Source: Epiperipatus broadwayi
Taxonomy: Eukaryota; Onychophora; Udeonychophora; Euonychophora; Peripatidae
Assembly (NCBI GenBank): GCA_028023455.1
Contig: JAQFVV010006271.1
Location: 5,603,048-5,667,047, forward strand
Length of the DNA: 64,000 bases
Reading direction: 5' to 3'
In this document: piece after piece, positions 38,144 to 50,164 of the stretch
Layout of the letters: every line of letters begins with the position of its first letter
How positions within the stretch are numbered: the first letter of the stretch is position 1
Notes under the pieces: model-generated
Database searches by the model: none
Told to the model about the DNA's origin: nothing
Seen by the model: the letters and a program-made list of their open reading frames with translations, nothing else
Program-made: the position numbers and the translations under genes

Positions 38144-40741
38144 TGAAACAGTAAGATTCGTATTCGAATCTTAAGTTTCACCTTTTTCTGTCGTCTCTCA
38201 CTGACCGGTCTATCCCACCCAAATTTAAACTTTTTGGTATCGAATTGTGTGTGTAGCAATCTTAGAAATGTATAAATATATGTAGAATTCAGCATAAACA
38301 TGCACACATTTCGATCTCAAATTAAAGGCAATAAATAGGGATAAAATAATATAATTTAGATTTCTTTTAGTTATATAATTTTGTATAATTTTAATCATTT
38401 ATTTTGGATTATAAAGTTCGTATTTATTGCTTTGTTTAAATTTCGTTTAATAATAATTCTAAAAATATCTGATGTAATATTTAATTCAAAGTTAAAATAA
38501 TCTTATGTTCCCTTTTGTCTTTGAAATTTAAAAGCATTGGTCAGTGATAGATAATAGATTAATTAAAGAAAAATTCCCCAAAATGTAATTAGTAAATGTA
38601 AAATGTAAACAATAGAATGGCAGCTTTTTTTAATTAAAAACCAACTAAATGCATTGATTATCCTCAGGGCAGATTAAGTAGAACCTAAAAATATCTTAAC
38701 AAAAATGTGAAAGATCAAGATAAAAAAAGAGGCCATCTTAGACTTGCTGGAGACATTCACTTAAACTTTAGCTCTGCTCTCGATCACTGAGAGTCTCCAA
38801 AATATAAAAATAAACTGTTCCTGCCAAGGTATGACCGAGTAAAAGCACCTAGATTATTCTCCATCGGGAGAGATGGCCTATCGGATGCCGAACTTTCCAT
38901 TGCCCATCATAAATTCACCATGAAGATCTGCTGCCTGAAATAAATGAGAAAGCTGCTGCTGCTGTGAAAGTAAATGAAATATCTAAATACAAGAAAGAAT
39001 TGCCACTCGTGAACTTTTTGCTGCTAAACTAATGGAATCAGAAAACTTCTTATAAAACAGGTACCTGTCTGTGTTCAAACTCTAGAGTACTCTAATAATA
39101 TGCTATAGCTCTTCTTCATACTACTTATCTAAATTATAAAATGTAAAAACTACCATATGTATAACTAAAACTGAATAATTAACTTAATGTGTAAATTTCT
39201 CTACTAATCTAGCTTACCTCATTCTATCTTTCTTGAGTGCGTATTTCTAAAATCTACATTTTATCTATATTTATTATTTAATTATTGCATGCTCACAATT
39301 GTCTCTATTTTCAAAGTTTAAATCTATGATCGTTTGAAACAGTGAATGCGTGTCACATTTTCATTAATATGTACTTTCCTAAATAACTTAACTTTCATAT
39401 AAATCGACACGCATTCAATGCATCATTTATTGTGATGCAGGGGTCTACTACTTCGCAAATGGCTGACGTATTAGTTATAATAATTCCCAATGTATATATG
39501 TTTTGTATTTATTAAATCATCATGAATAATTCCAGAAAATTACATTTGTTTGAGTGTCACCAACGTTCTTTAGTAAATGTTGATAATGTAGGGCCAAATT
39601 AGAAATCTATTTAAATCTTATCATAATCGTTTATACTTATACATGTGTTATGTTTTAAAGCCGCGATGATCTATTCCGCCGTAAATATTCCGGATTCTTC
39701 AGGGTTGAAATTAACCCCAGTCGTCCTACACAAGCGGACATAATAAATGCTCCCGTAGGATTTGACCTGTCATGCAGCCAGCCGGCAAATTGCGACACGG
39801 ACTGCTTGTCCCTGGTTATGCTTGTGACACCTTACTTCGTCAGGCCGAGGCAGAGACCAGCCCGTCAGTCTTATAAACTCATTCGCGGCATTGCAGTTTC
39901 AATATACTGCCATTCCATATCGCCTTTCTAAAGCGTACCACGTGTTCCTTTACTTAATTTTATTATTCTATATATCACTCCGCCTCTACATTATCTTCAT
40001 AATTCACTCACAAATAAATGTTTGCCCTTAGTCATAAAATAAATATTTTAATTAAATAAATATATGTCCACCACTACTCTTAAATCTTACTTTAGACTCT
40101 TGCATTGCAAAGGTATAAATTCTCCAAGGCATGCATTAGAAATACTTACTCGAGAATTTTAGGTAGCTAGATCACGCCTTCAAATAATTGAATTTCCTTT
40201 TTAAACATTACAGTATCGGAAATACCGCTACTGAAGTCCTCAATATAAAATAATGTCTAAATAAATAAATGTATTCTTTAAAATATAATCATGTTGCAAA
40301 TCCTGCTACTGAAGCTTTGAATCCACAAAATATTATTAGTAAATGATTGTCTTATTAAAATGTGTGAATAAATAATTTTAAACTATACGTCTACATTTAC
40401 GTTTCATTTATTCGATACCCATTCTATATAATATTTCCTCGATTATGTAAATATGAATGTTTAATTAATATTAGTTTGATTATTGGCTAACTCGAGAATA
40501 AAATCATGAATCTCTTGCATATCCCTGACCACCATGCCTAAGGAAATATTTACTAATGTCGCATCAGATGCGTTGTTTCGTGGATTGTATTGTAGAACCA
40601 ATAAACTATGTTCGAACTCAGTAACATGGGTGGCTTCGCTACCTCGATGGTGCTGCTGTTCTGTGTGGTGGTCGAATTCTGCACTATGTTTACGAGTCAC
40701 ACGTTTTCTGACTGTTACAGTGTCCTTATTTATTTTCTTGA
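38144..40741 (+). mobile_element. Giant-LTR family 2, apparently complete LTR
   Basis: It starts TGAAACAGTAAGATTC, like 3351, and carries TATAAAACAGGTACC at 39051. It ends with a block homologous to the last ~200 bp of the family-1 LTR: 'GGTGCTGCTGTTCTGTGTGGTGG', 'TCTGACTGTTACAG', then TTTTCTTGA, compared with TTTTTTTTGA at 7538. It is 2.6 kb long with a 0.9-kb U3. A TGG follows 1 nt after the end, where a PBS would lie, but no internal region was recognised, so it may be a solo LTR or a truncated element. The minus-strand frame 40461-40781 has a counterpart in family 1 but lies in LTR sequence. Confidence 0.8.
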
Positions 40742-42734
40742 ATGGTATATCTATTATATCACCAGGATAGATTGAAGACATCTAGATTAAGTGCAGCTAT
40801 ATTTTGAGATGTTTAAAACTTAAAATACTCTTAAAAACATTTCTTGTTAATAGCTAATATTAATTTATACATTTATGAGCTGGGTTTAATTAAACTAAGT
40901 TAAAACTTATGGTACTATTTTAATGAGTGAGATTAAGTTGTGATGGAATTTTCTTTACATCTCGATGAGTGATTCCACTTTTCTTAGTGTATCTTAAAAC
41001 ATACAATTTTTTCCTCTACACTTCAAATCAAAGAAATCTTCATTATCGTCATTAAACTCATAATAAATTTTTCTAGTTGAAAACAAGGTCTGTTCTACCT
41101 TCAAGTTAAAGTTAACAGATAAGTTGCCTGCCACTGTTTGAACAAACTAGGCATCAAAATACATATTAGCATTGCATTAAATTTGGCCAACCAGTTGGGT
41201 TTAAACTTCTTTTTTTCTTATTCCATTGCATTTAATTTGGCTACACCAATGTGAGGCTTAGTATAGCATATTTTTTACATTACAATATACTGTGAATACA
41301 TTAGAGTGTATTATTTTAATGTAATAGTAGCATATGTTTAAATCAGAATTAATTAAGCTACAATGATTAGATAAAAAAATTTTAAATAAATTGTAAAAAA
41401 GCATAAAATAGGATTATTTTTTAAAGCAAATTGTCATTTGACATTTAAAAAAAAAGCCTTGTGTGAAAAATATTTCATTAAGACTGATGGTTTGAAAAAC
41501 ATGCATAGAAATAACATTGCTTTAATGCTGATTTCAGTATTGGAGGAAATAGATTAGTTGTGGGAAAATGATACATGTGTAAAAAGAGTTTATTAAAGTA
41601 ACCTATAGTATATAGTAATAATAATATGAATTTAATGTATATGTGAATGAAAAAAGGCTCAGTTCACTTAATGCAGGGATCAGATTTCCATATTGTTTGG
41701 CTATTGGGCAAATTTTATGCCACATTTTGAAGTACAATCTTTCAAGATCTAAAATAGTTTGCTCACTGTCTAGATCAAAAATTAAAATGTAATGTAGCAA
41801 GTCCTCGGAAGTTTTTACTTTCATTTGGATATCCTTTTATTTAATATAATATGTGGTATAGTGTAACTACAGGAATATTAATATAAACCAGAAAATGAAT
41901 GAAACTATGATGTATGTGAGTATACATCAGAAACGTTTGAATATATCATTGAAGCAACTCGGCAATTGTCTAAGCAAGTCTTCACTCAGTACAAAGGAAG
42001 GATAGGAGCAAAGAATATTGTTTTTCATTTTAAGTTTAAAGAAAATATCCATGCACAGAAGCATTGCATCAGAACTGATTTGTCAATAATTGATTCATTA
42101 ATCTTTCATAATGTTGAGGAATACTTTGGACAATTTTTACTGAACTTCAGAAAAATTTAAATAAAATGTTATATAAAAATTTATAGCAATTAACAATAAA
42201 AATTAACTTGTATTTTGGATTATATATATTAGAAAATCTATACTTGTATAATCCTTTGATTCTGAAAAAGTTTCTAAAAATTTCAAAATGTAGATGAATG
42301 AATATAACAAAAATGTTAAAATGTATAGTGCCTTAGTGTAATTCACATAGATAGTATTATATACAGTACTGCAGAAATATTGGAGCTTAGTCTAATAATG
42401 TAAATATATTCTTAGTCATAATCGTGAGTTATATAAAATGGTTAGATAAAGTTTAATATTATGTTAAAGTCATGGCATATGGTTTAATAGATTTTTATTT
42501 ATTTTTTTTGTATATGATAATTATTAATCTGTAGTTTGAAGTTAGAGTTATTTAGCTTTTTTTTTTTAATGTTATTTGATATCTTTGTGATTATTATCAG
42601 CAAGCAGCTATGGTCATTCCAACTCCAAGAGAAAAAGATAAATAATAATAATAATACATTAGAGATGAGTTTTGCAATGGCTATATAAATCAATTTCTGA
42701 AACACAAATACATTTACATAGAGAACATGTTAGT
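40742..42734. other. Unassigned AT-rich sequence
   Basis: No clear gene. An open frame on + (about 41911-42157, extended 5' of the 64-codon call) encodes segments such as YEYIIEATRQLSKQVFTQYKGRIG without matching any family I know. It may be an old coding fossil. The minus frame 41603-41824 shows no motif. Confidence 0.45.
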
Positions 42735-44110
42735 CCATTCTGTTTATATATTGCCATGATGTCTAAATTTCTTTTGCAGAAAACCTTTCTGGAATACCTC
42801 AACATTTACATTTTGTAGCTCTCTAATGCATTTTATTCCTATATCTCTCACTGAAACATTCAGGAATGTACAATGTCTTTGAGATAAGGGTCTCTCAACT
42901 ATGAAAAGCATACTCAAGTTCATCATAAAACATCCATTTAGGAAATATTATATTGTTCATTTTTTACATCTCCAGTCCAGTGAAGATAAAATTTTACAAT
43001 GATTGACTTTGATAATATCTCATTCAAATAGTTGAAAATATATTGGTTTTATGATATTACCATTGTATTTCTAAAAATTTAACAAAGCATTCTTAAATGA
43101 AACTTTTCTAATATCTTCTGCTCTTTTTAATAAAATGTGAAAGCCTCATACCTATATAGTTAATTAAGTAAAATACTAACTCTTTATACAGCTAATTTAG
43201 TTTCAGGAATTATTTCATTGTGATGAAATCTTTTGTTAAAAGTAGGACTAACACATCTAGACATCTTCAAAATAAAATTGGCTTACATTCTTAAGTTGAT
43301 GACTATTCTCATTAAAAGTTAAGTTGCATTCAAAACGATACATTTTGTTGATTATCTTTTGAACTGATAAAAATAGCATCATCATCGGGATATTGCAAAG
43401 TCAATAAAATAAAATTATTGTTTTTAATAAGTTGTAATTAAAAATTCCAAGCTTTCATTGCAAAGACTATCATATAAATTGATAACAATGGAGGAAATGC
43501 ATCTTTGTTAATACAGGTTTTCATTTCAAATGCCTTCCTATAGTTAATAACCTTTTTTTCTTATTTTGTATAGTATAAATAAACTTTGACAGACAATTAC
43601 TAGTTTCATGCAGTAGATTGATTTATTCATTGTAATGAAACATATTTTGACAGAATCGATAAAAACTACATAATTTACACTTCCTGATAGATTTTACACA
43701 TTTGCCTAGCAACAAAATGTCTACAGTCCTTTATTAATATTTTTATTATTAGTAAATGTAAATATATATTGAGTTTATATACCAGAGCTTTTCTAGGGAA
43801 ATGTCATCAAAATTGCTTATCCTTTATTTACAATCATTTTGAAGCTGAACCTCTTATTGGCAATAGCATACACATTTGCCATAAGGGATCAATCATATAG
43901 TAGAATGTGTTTAGCTGTTTCAATTTAATCTGATTGATATGTTATAGAGGTATCTGTCACATTAAAATTTCATGTTTAATAAATTGGGTGAAACTTCCTG
44001 TAGGGTTCCATAATCTATAATATTCATATACAATTTTTCAATTCTCACTAAGAGTTGAAGTATTGATAAGTGAACAGTTAAAATTTAAATAATGTCAATT
44101 CAATTTTGAT
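42735..44110 (-). mobile_element. Decayed non-LTR reverse transcriptase
   Basis: Translating the minus strand in shifting frames gives RT landmarks in the right order. Near 43550-43520 there is VINYRKAFE (motif A-like, compare DYxKAFD). Near 43420-43390 there is LTLQYPDDDAIFI (motif C-like, compare FADD). A downstream CNLTFNENSHQLK segment follows, and near 42920-42745 an FYDELEYAF...ERYRNKMH stretch like the C-terminal 'LYGEL..GxR..GxPxxRxKDxxKxD' block of invertebrate LINEs. Stops and shifts are frequent, so it is a fossil. It differs from the RTE family at 50165. Confidence 0.55.
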
Positions 44111-44129
44111 ATACAAATTGATAACATAT

Positions 44130-44440
44130 GTGCTTTTCAGTTCTTATGAATATGAGTCTTGGGCACTTACGAGTAGAGCAGTGCAGAAATTTAAAACTCG
44201 ATAAAAGTATGGAGAGATGTCTGTTAATAGTGAAAATGAAATTCATGGATGAGAAAACAAACATTACAACATTGAAATAATTATGGGATTGAAGTGGACG
44301 TGAGCTGTTGAAGTCTTAAAGTGGATCCCAAGAGATTGAAAAAGATTAGAAAGAGACCACATGCAAGATGTTTGTTGGTGTGATGTTTAGAAAAGAGGCT
44401 AGAGATTTGGAGAAATCATCCTTCAATGGGTGGTAATGTT
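44130..44440 (+). mobile_element. RTE-type LINE, short 3' fragment
   Basis: It matches the 3' part of the RTE copies: 'TATGAATATGAGTCTTGGGC', then 'GGATCCCAAGAGATTGAAAA', then 'AAAGAGGCTAGAGATTTGGAG', ending 'ATCATCCTTCAATGGGTGG' like the other 3' ends. No open frame. Confidence 0.8.
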
Positions 44441-46275
44441 AAATACAATTATTTGTTTACTTGAAGTATTTCAGTTTTTAAATGTTAATTTCATTAATTT
44501 GTTAAACTGGAATAATGAAAAAGTAATAATTGCTTTATTGATTAATACCTATTAATGTGGCAGTATTTTCATTTATAATAGTTAATCTAATTTTTTAAAC
44601 CTCGTGTATTGATATTACATTTGCGAGTAGATACTATTTTCATAGTTCAAATTATATTCTAACCCATATCCAAATACTTTTTATTATACAATCATGAATA
44701 TCTTTTTTTTTTATATAAAATTTCCTGTCACACACTAGCTTATTTGAATAAATATATAGTCTAATAATGTTTGAATAATTGAATTTTATATTCATTTATA
44801 CGTATGTTAACTTAAAAAATATTTTTTACATTCAAAATAAATTATTACATTTAAATTTACGTCAAGTTATATCGTTCTTAATTTTAATTACATTTTGTTT
44901 ATTATTTCGTAATAATTTGAAAGTGAGATTATAGCCTGTATATGTTGCATTTAATTCTTAAATTCCCATATATTTAATAGATTTAATGACTGCTTATTTT
45001 CAATCTATTTTTTTTTTGGGGGGGGGGTTTCTGATTTTTTTATTTTGATCAATTTATTAATCGTTTTTTGTTTATTGATTATGATTTTAACGTCTAAATT
45101 TAACTTATTTTAATTAGTGGAAAGTACAGATTATTCACTATAGAATGACAATTGTACCCCCCCCCCCCCCAGTAACAAGTATAATTATTATAATTATCTG
45201 GTGTGACACTCTTTTTGAAATTATCAATCAAATTATACATTTTTAATCTAAATTAAAAGAAAATTATTTAACATTATTTATAATTTGTAAAAAAAATTTC
45301 TAGTCACGATTTTGCTTTATTGATAATGCATTAATAAAATAGTTAAGCCCAAAAGTAAAATTTTAAATGCAGTACTTTTGCTTTAACATATATATTTAAA
45401 GTGTTTTTCCCCCCTGTGTCAAAGCATGGGCATAATGTTATGTCCACGGGTAGCTGGAGATTTTCAGAAAGTTTTATAAATTTTTTATTTTAGGTAGATA
45501 GCTATAACTAATCTCAGCCTGCCGTCTAATTATTTATCAGTAAATTGGTTATCTAAATATCACCATCACTCAGCAGTATTGTCACTATTTTTTTTGTGAA
45601 AGGGATTTAGAGATCCAAGATCAGATGGCATTGTGCCCAGCATACTACCTATATAATCGAGCAAAAAAGAGCTTCGAACACAGATCAATATTTTTTAAAT
45701 ACGAGCGCATATCTAGTTATGCATTTGATTTGGATTAGTGTAAAAATGTTTTGCACTGATAGGAAATGTGGGTTATTGCGAGAGACTTATGCAGTTAATA
45801 AAAAAGAATCTGGCATTCGGAATATTATCAAAAAAATGGAATATGTAAATATCTAATTTACATAATGCACAATAGTTTTAAAGTTTTATGAAAGGCATAT
45901 TCAGTTAATATATTTAATACAATTACCGTATACTTTTTCATGTTTCTAATGTGAACATAGATATATATCATTAACATATGACAAAATTTATAAGATTTAA
46001 TTGGGTTCTAAAATGGTTATATATTATTACTATAATTTTTAACCTTTACTGCAGAATTATTAAATTTTAACAACCAATATAACCATTTTTTAATTATTAA
46101 TTTTAGATTGTCTTTAAATTTTATTGTCTATATATTTCTTTGGGCAATTTTGCTGTGCGCCATTGTTTGAAGATTAGTTTGTATATTGACAAAAATAATA
46201 CCAAGTCAAATGGGGCTCTTTAATAGTATAAACATTTATTTATTTTTAGCAGTACTCCATAACTTACCTTTATTT
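44441..46275. other. Unassigned AT-rich sequence with G9 and C14 runs
   Basis: No gene was recognised. A G9 run (45018-45026) and a C14 run (45157-45170) lie about 130 bp apart and could pair. They are otherwise ordinary homopolymers. Confidence 0.5.
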
Positions 46276-46405
46276 AACATATACGCTTTAAACATGCTTA
46301 TGTGACAGCCAATCAGATGTAATAATGACATCACATGGATCTTATTACATGGTCATTATTACATCTGATTGGCTGTCACATAAGCATGTTTAAAGTGTAT
46401 ATGTT
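46276..46405. mobile_element. 130-bp palindrome (foldback/MITE)
   Basis: Two 54-bp arms with one mismatch (AACATATACGCTTTAAACAT... / ...ATGTTTAAAGTGTATATGTT) enclose a 22-bp centre that is itself partly self-complementary. A related arm fragment with the following 'AAGGTTTTA(G/A)C' occurs at about 47829-47885. Confidence 0.9.
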
Positions 46406-46589
46406 GAAGGTTTTAGCTTTCACATTATTACAATATCTGTTTGTGCTTAATAAATTTGATATATTTACCCTCATTTATTAATTTTACTTCATGTTATTAT
46501 TATTGTTTTATAAAATTCATCAAAAAATATTTTGCAAATAATAGGCTAACTGAAAAATGAAAAGAAATAATATAAATATGTTATTTACT

Positions 46590-46907
46590 TAGTAATATTT
46601 ATGTAGTGTAATTTTCACTATATACTCATGCAAGGTAGGGGACTGTTTTCCACTTTTAACATCTTGTGGAGAGTAATCATATGACCAAGGATGCGTAAAA
46701 GATGTATGATCCCCAATATGTTCAGTATATACATATAGCCAACTTTGGGATCATACCTCTATTTCATATATATCTGATCATATGTTTATGATTACATCTC
46801 TCCACAAGAGATTAAAAGTGGATAGAAATCAGTCCCTACTTTGCATGAGAGTGGTGTAGTGAAAATTGCGCTACAGAAATATTCATTAAATGGATAATCT
46901 CAAGTCT
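46590..46907. mobile_element. Foldback MITE family B, copy 2
   Basis: The arms match copy 1 (29841-30026): 'GTAGTGTAATTTTCACTATA' at the left and 'TAGTGAAAATTGCGCTACAG' at the right, with 'AGTAGGGACTG' related blocks inside. The interior is longer and holds a second nested inverted repeat (CTCCACAAGA/ATCTTGTGGAG). Flanking 'AAGTCTAATGAATGACTAA' is also shared with copy 1, so the true element is slightly longer. Confidence 0.8.
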
Positions 46908-47040
46908 AATGAATGACTAATAAAAATTATTGTGTTATTTATTTTGGATTGTTATATCTCAAAAGATTTATTTTCATATTAGTCCTATTAAATTTTGGAA
47001 TGCCATTTTTTAGAATTTCTCTTGGTTAAATTTTTATAGC

Positions 47041-47632
47041 TATAATAAACACCTCCATACTTCCCCATTCTTTTTAAATTCATATAAATAAAGATACAAT
47101 AAAAAACAAATGACCCCAAGATGCATTTCATGCTGAACCAGCACTCATAAGTTGGCCCAGATCACTACCTCTCGTATACATCTTTATTATATGCAAAGTT
47201 TATCTAGAGTAAATTGTATTTTCATTTACCATTGTCAAACTCCCATCCATTTCAGATAAATACACTAATGATTATTACTAATCATTTTCGAAACTAAAGA
47301 TTATCTCTAGCACAGATATAAACTTTAAACATCAGTTATTTTTTAAATTTACACATGGAGTTATTCACCTTTATAGATATAATAAACACCTCCATACTTC
47401 CCCATTCTTTTTAAATTAGTATAAATAAAGATACAATAAAAGACAAATGACCCCCAAGATGCATTTCATGCTGAACCAGATATATTAATCTTTAACTGAG
47501 GTTTAAAGTTTATATCTGTGCTAGAGATAATCTTTAGTTTCGAAAATGATTAGTAATAATCACTAGTGTATTTATCTGAAGTGGATGGCGTCAAAGCTGT
47601 GAGTGGAGGAAGTTTGACAATGGTAAATGAAA
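47041..47632. repeat. Compound repeat: 101-bp direct plus ~110-bp inverted arms
   Basis: A ~101-bp unit starting TATAATAAACACCTCCATAC and ending GCTGAACCAG occurs at 47041-47141 and 47378-47479. Between and beyond them, 47221-47331 (starting TTCATTTACCATTGTC) recurs inverted at 47501-47632, where the right arm has about 20 extra bp. This suggests nested or rearranged foldback elements. Confidence 0.85.
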
Positions 47633-48382
47633 ATGTAACAATTTAAATTTTTATCTATGTTTAATGAGACATGAATTCATGCATTGCATTCTTAGAGAAA
47701 AAATGGACTAAACAATATTTAATATGATATAGTAGAATGTACTTTATTGTTTCAAATTAATAATCTGATTTATATGTTATAGGTTATCTAATATACCTTA
47801 AAACTTCATTTTCAATAAACTTTGCTAAAGTCACATAAGCATTTTTAAAGCGCATTTGTCAAAGGTTTTAACCTTTCACGTTATTACTAAAGTAACTTAG
47901 GGTTTTATGAATTCATACACCACATTATTAGAGATATATAGAAAATGGGGTAAAACTCAGATCTTGAAAATTGAGATCAAATCTAGAAGTTTGTTTTGAA
48001 ATTCTATTTGAATAGTATTCTATTGTAATACATAATTTTTTTTTATTGTTTATTTGAAGTTGTTGAATAACACAAAAACGTTTTTTTATTATAAATTTTT
48101 ATTATAAAAAAAAAAGGATATATTAAATAAAAATTATTTAAATCTTTTTTTGTATATTCTAAAGGATTTTGCAATAAATAGATGTATATATACATAAATA
48201 CAGTAATATTTTTACTGAAGGTTCCTGTTTGGGAATAAATTGCAAAGTTGATCTATATAACATATCAAAATAGCATATATTTTTTTTGTTATTATTAAAT
48301 AAAAAAGATGCTCTTATTTTTGCTATTGTTGATATTCATTGAAAATATTCCATCATATTACAAACATTTGCCTTCAAAAAGA
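47633..48382. other. AT-rich, 3' flank of the GTPase exon
   Basis: No gene was seen. It includes a palindrome-arm relic at 47829-47885. As the sequence downstream of a minus-strand stop codon at 48383-48385 it may contain the 3' UTR; AATAAA-type signals on the minus strand are present but uninformative in such AT-rich DNA. Confidence 0.45.
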
Positions 48383-48759
48383 CTATGAGGATTGAAATAT
48401 TTTATTAAAAAATTTGAAACTAGAAGAGTTTTTTTTATGCAGTGATTTAGTTGGGTCATCTTTTCTCTCCTTGGGTGGAAGAGGAGATTTTGGTGGATTT
48501 GGAGATTTTGGTCTTTTAAATGGTGGTTGAGTTGTGCTCATACTTCGTGGACCAAGTAGAGATGCCATTGTTGTGGACTTTTTCTTCAGAAATGAAAAGA
48601 GGCCGTAGTGGTATTTGCCGTTCTTGTTCACGAATAATTTCTCTAAGAGTTTCATGAAAGATTTTTGCTACCAAATCATATTCTTCTGCAGCTGTTGTCT
48701 CAAAAAAAGCTGAATCATATTGTCCAGCTAAAGTGTTTCCTTCAGATTTGCTTACTTGC
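48383..48759 (-). CDS. Ras-superfamily small GTPase, last coding exon (partial)
   Basis: After a splice acceptor (TTTTTAAAG ending at 48760) the exon reads QVSKSEGNTLAGQYDSAFFE then TTAAEEYDLVAKIFHETLRE. FFETTAA fits the G5 (ETSA) box of Ras proteins, and the following helix with F-x(3)-L-R-E matches the Ras C-terminal helix. QVS-x-EG before it is the usual Ras/RERG-like strand. A tail ISEEK continues, then the frame breaks. The open frame 48383-48655 supplies a basic, proline-rich end (PPFKRPKSPNPPKSPLPPKE, then FKFFNKIFQSS-stop). The two halves are offset by one base at an A5 run on the minus strand (48579-48583), so this is a sequencing error, an indel allele or a young pseudogene. G1-G4 exons were not found. 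The tail is unlike CAAX Ras and recalls RERG/RASL proteins; that assignment is tentative. Confidence 0.75.
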
Positions 48760-50164
48760 CTTTAAAAATATATATAAATTAATAATTATATTTTTGTCAT
48801 TTTATATATATAATCTTAAATAATTCACAATATGAATATATATAAATAACATTAAACACAATTGTTTTTAAATAGGAAATGCTGTCACAGTAAGTAATAC
48901 ACCCAGACCAATTCCCGACAATACTAGTAAAATATTGTGTTTAATGTTATATAAATAATATTAAGTATAATATAATGAAATTGGAATTGATTGTAAAAAA
49001 AAAATTACTCTTAAATTCTGTCAAGTAAATTAAAATTATATATAATAATTATATATTTTATATAAAATGCCAACAACTAAACTAGAAATAAATAGTAAAA
49101 CAAAAACTATTTACCCATATATATATATATTGTAACATTATGCCAATTAGTTTTGTTGTTTTATACAAACGTATTAAATTATTATAACCAAAAGCCTGGC
49201 GTTGTATAATATAATGAAATAGCCATAATGATGATTTTTCTTGATAACTTTAAAGATACATGGCTGTTTTGCAGTATATAACTATGAATGTTTATGTATA
49301 TATACATATTCTAATGCATATCAGTCTAAACTTAAAACTCAACCAGAAGCAAATAGCCAAGTTGAAATGGAATTATTTTTGTCATATTATAAAACAGTGT
49401 AATTCATAAGAAATGTGTGTAATGCTTAGAAAAACTGAAGATTAAAGAAAAAATAGCAATGAGTTGTATGAATTACATTGCCATATTAAAGTATACGCAT
49501 TTAAGTAGTTGCTGTTCATGTGATTGCCAAGAGCCAATGATGATTTAGTAACACTTAATATATACACACAAATTATGAAACTATAAGACAAGCAGATGTT
49601 GATTATTTGAAGTAATATTAAATGACAATGTTTAAATTATTTTTAAGTATAACCAATCATTAAAGCTGGTGTTAAGATTAAGTGAGGATAATATAATTAC
49701 ATATACAACTGTGTATATATATACGTATGCACACATACATGCTTATTTATTATCACATTAACACTACATGAATGTGTGTAACAATCAATATTCATATTAG
49801 TATTGTGACTAAGAGATTGACACCCCACATCATTTATATAAATGAGGCTGATATAAATTAGTAAAACCAGAACAAACAATATATGTTGAATTAATACTAG
49901 TTATAGTTAAGTATAGGTAATATTTATTTTGGCTTTCACTCCTGTTGACTATAATGTAAATATTCTATATATGAATTTATGTAAAAGTATATTATTTGTT
50001 TTTTAAATTAAATATATCCCAAAAATCATTTAATATTCTTCATAAATTCACTAATCCCAGAAAGATGAGTTGAATATTTAAAGATTATTAATCTTAAACT
50101 GGATTAATATTCTTAAAAATTGTTTTTAAAACATAATGTAAAGTAAAGAATTATATGTATATCA
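48760..50164. other. Probable intron sequence of the GTPase gene
   Basis: AT-rich and without open frames of note. It lies upstream of the minus-strand exon. Short TA runs occur at about 48765-48845 and 49118-49132. The minus frame 49697-49879 has no motif. Confidence 0.45.
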
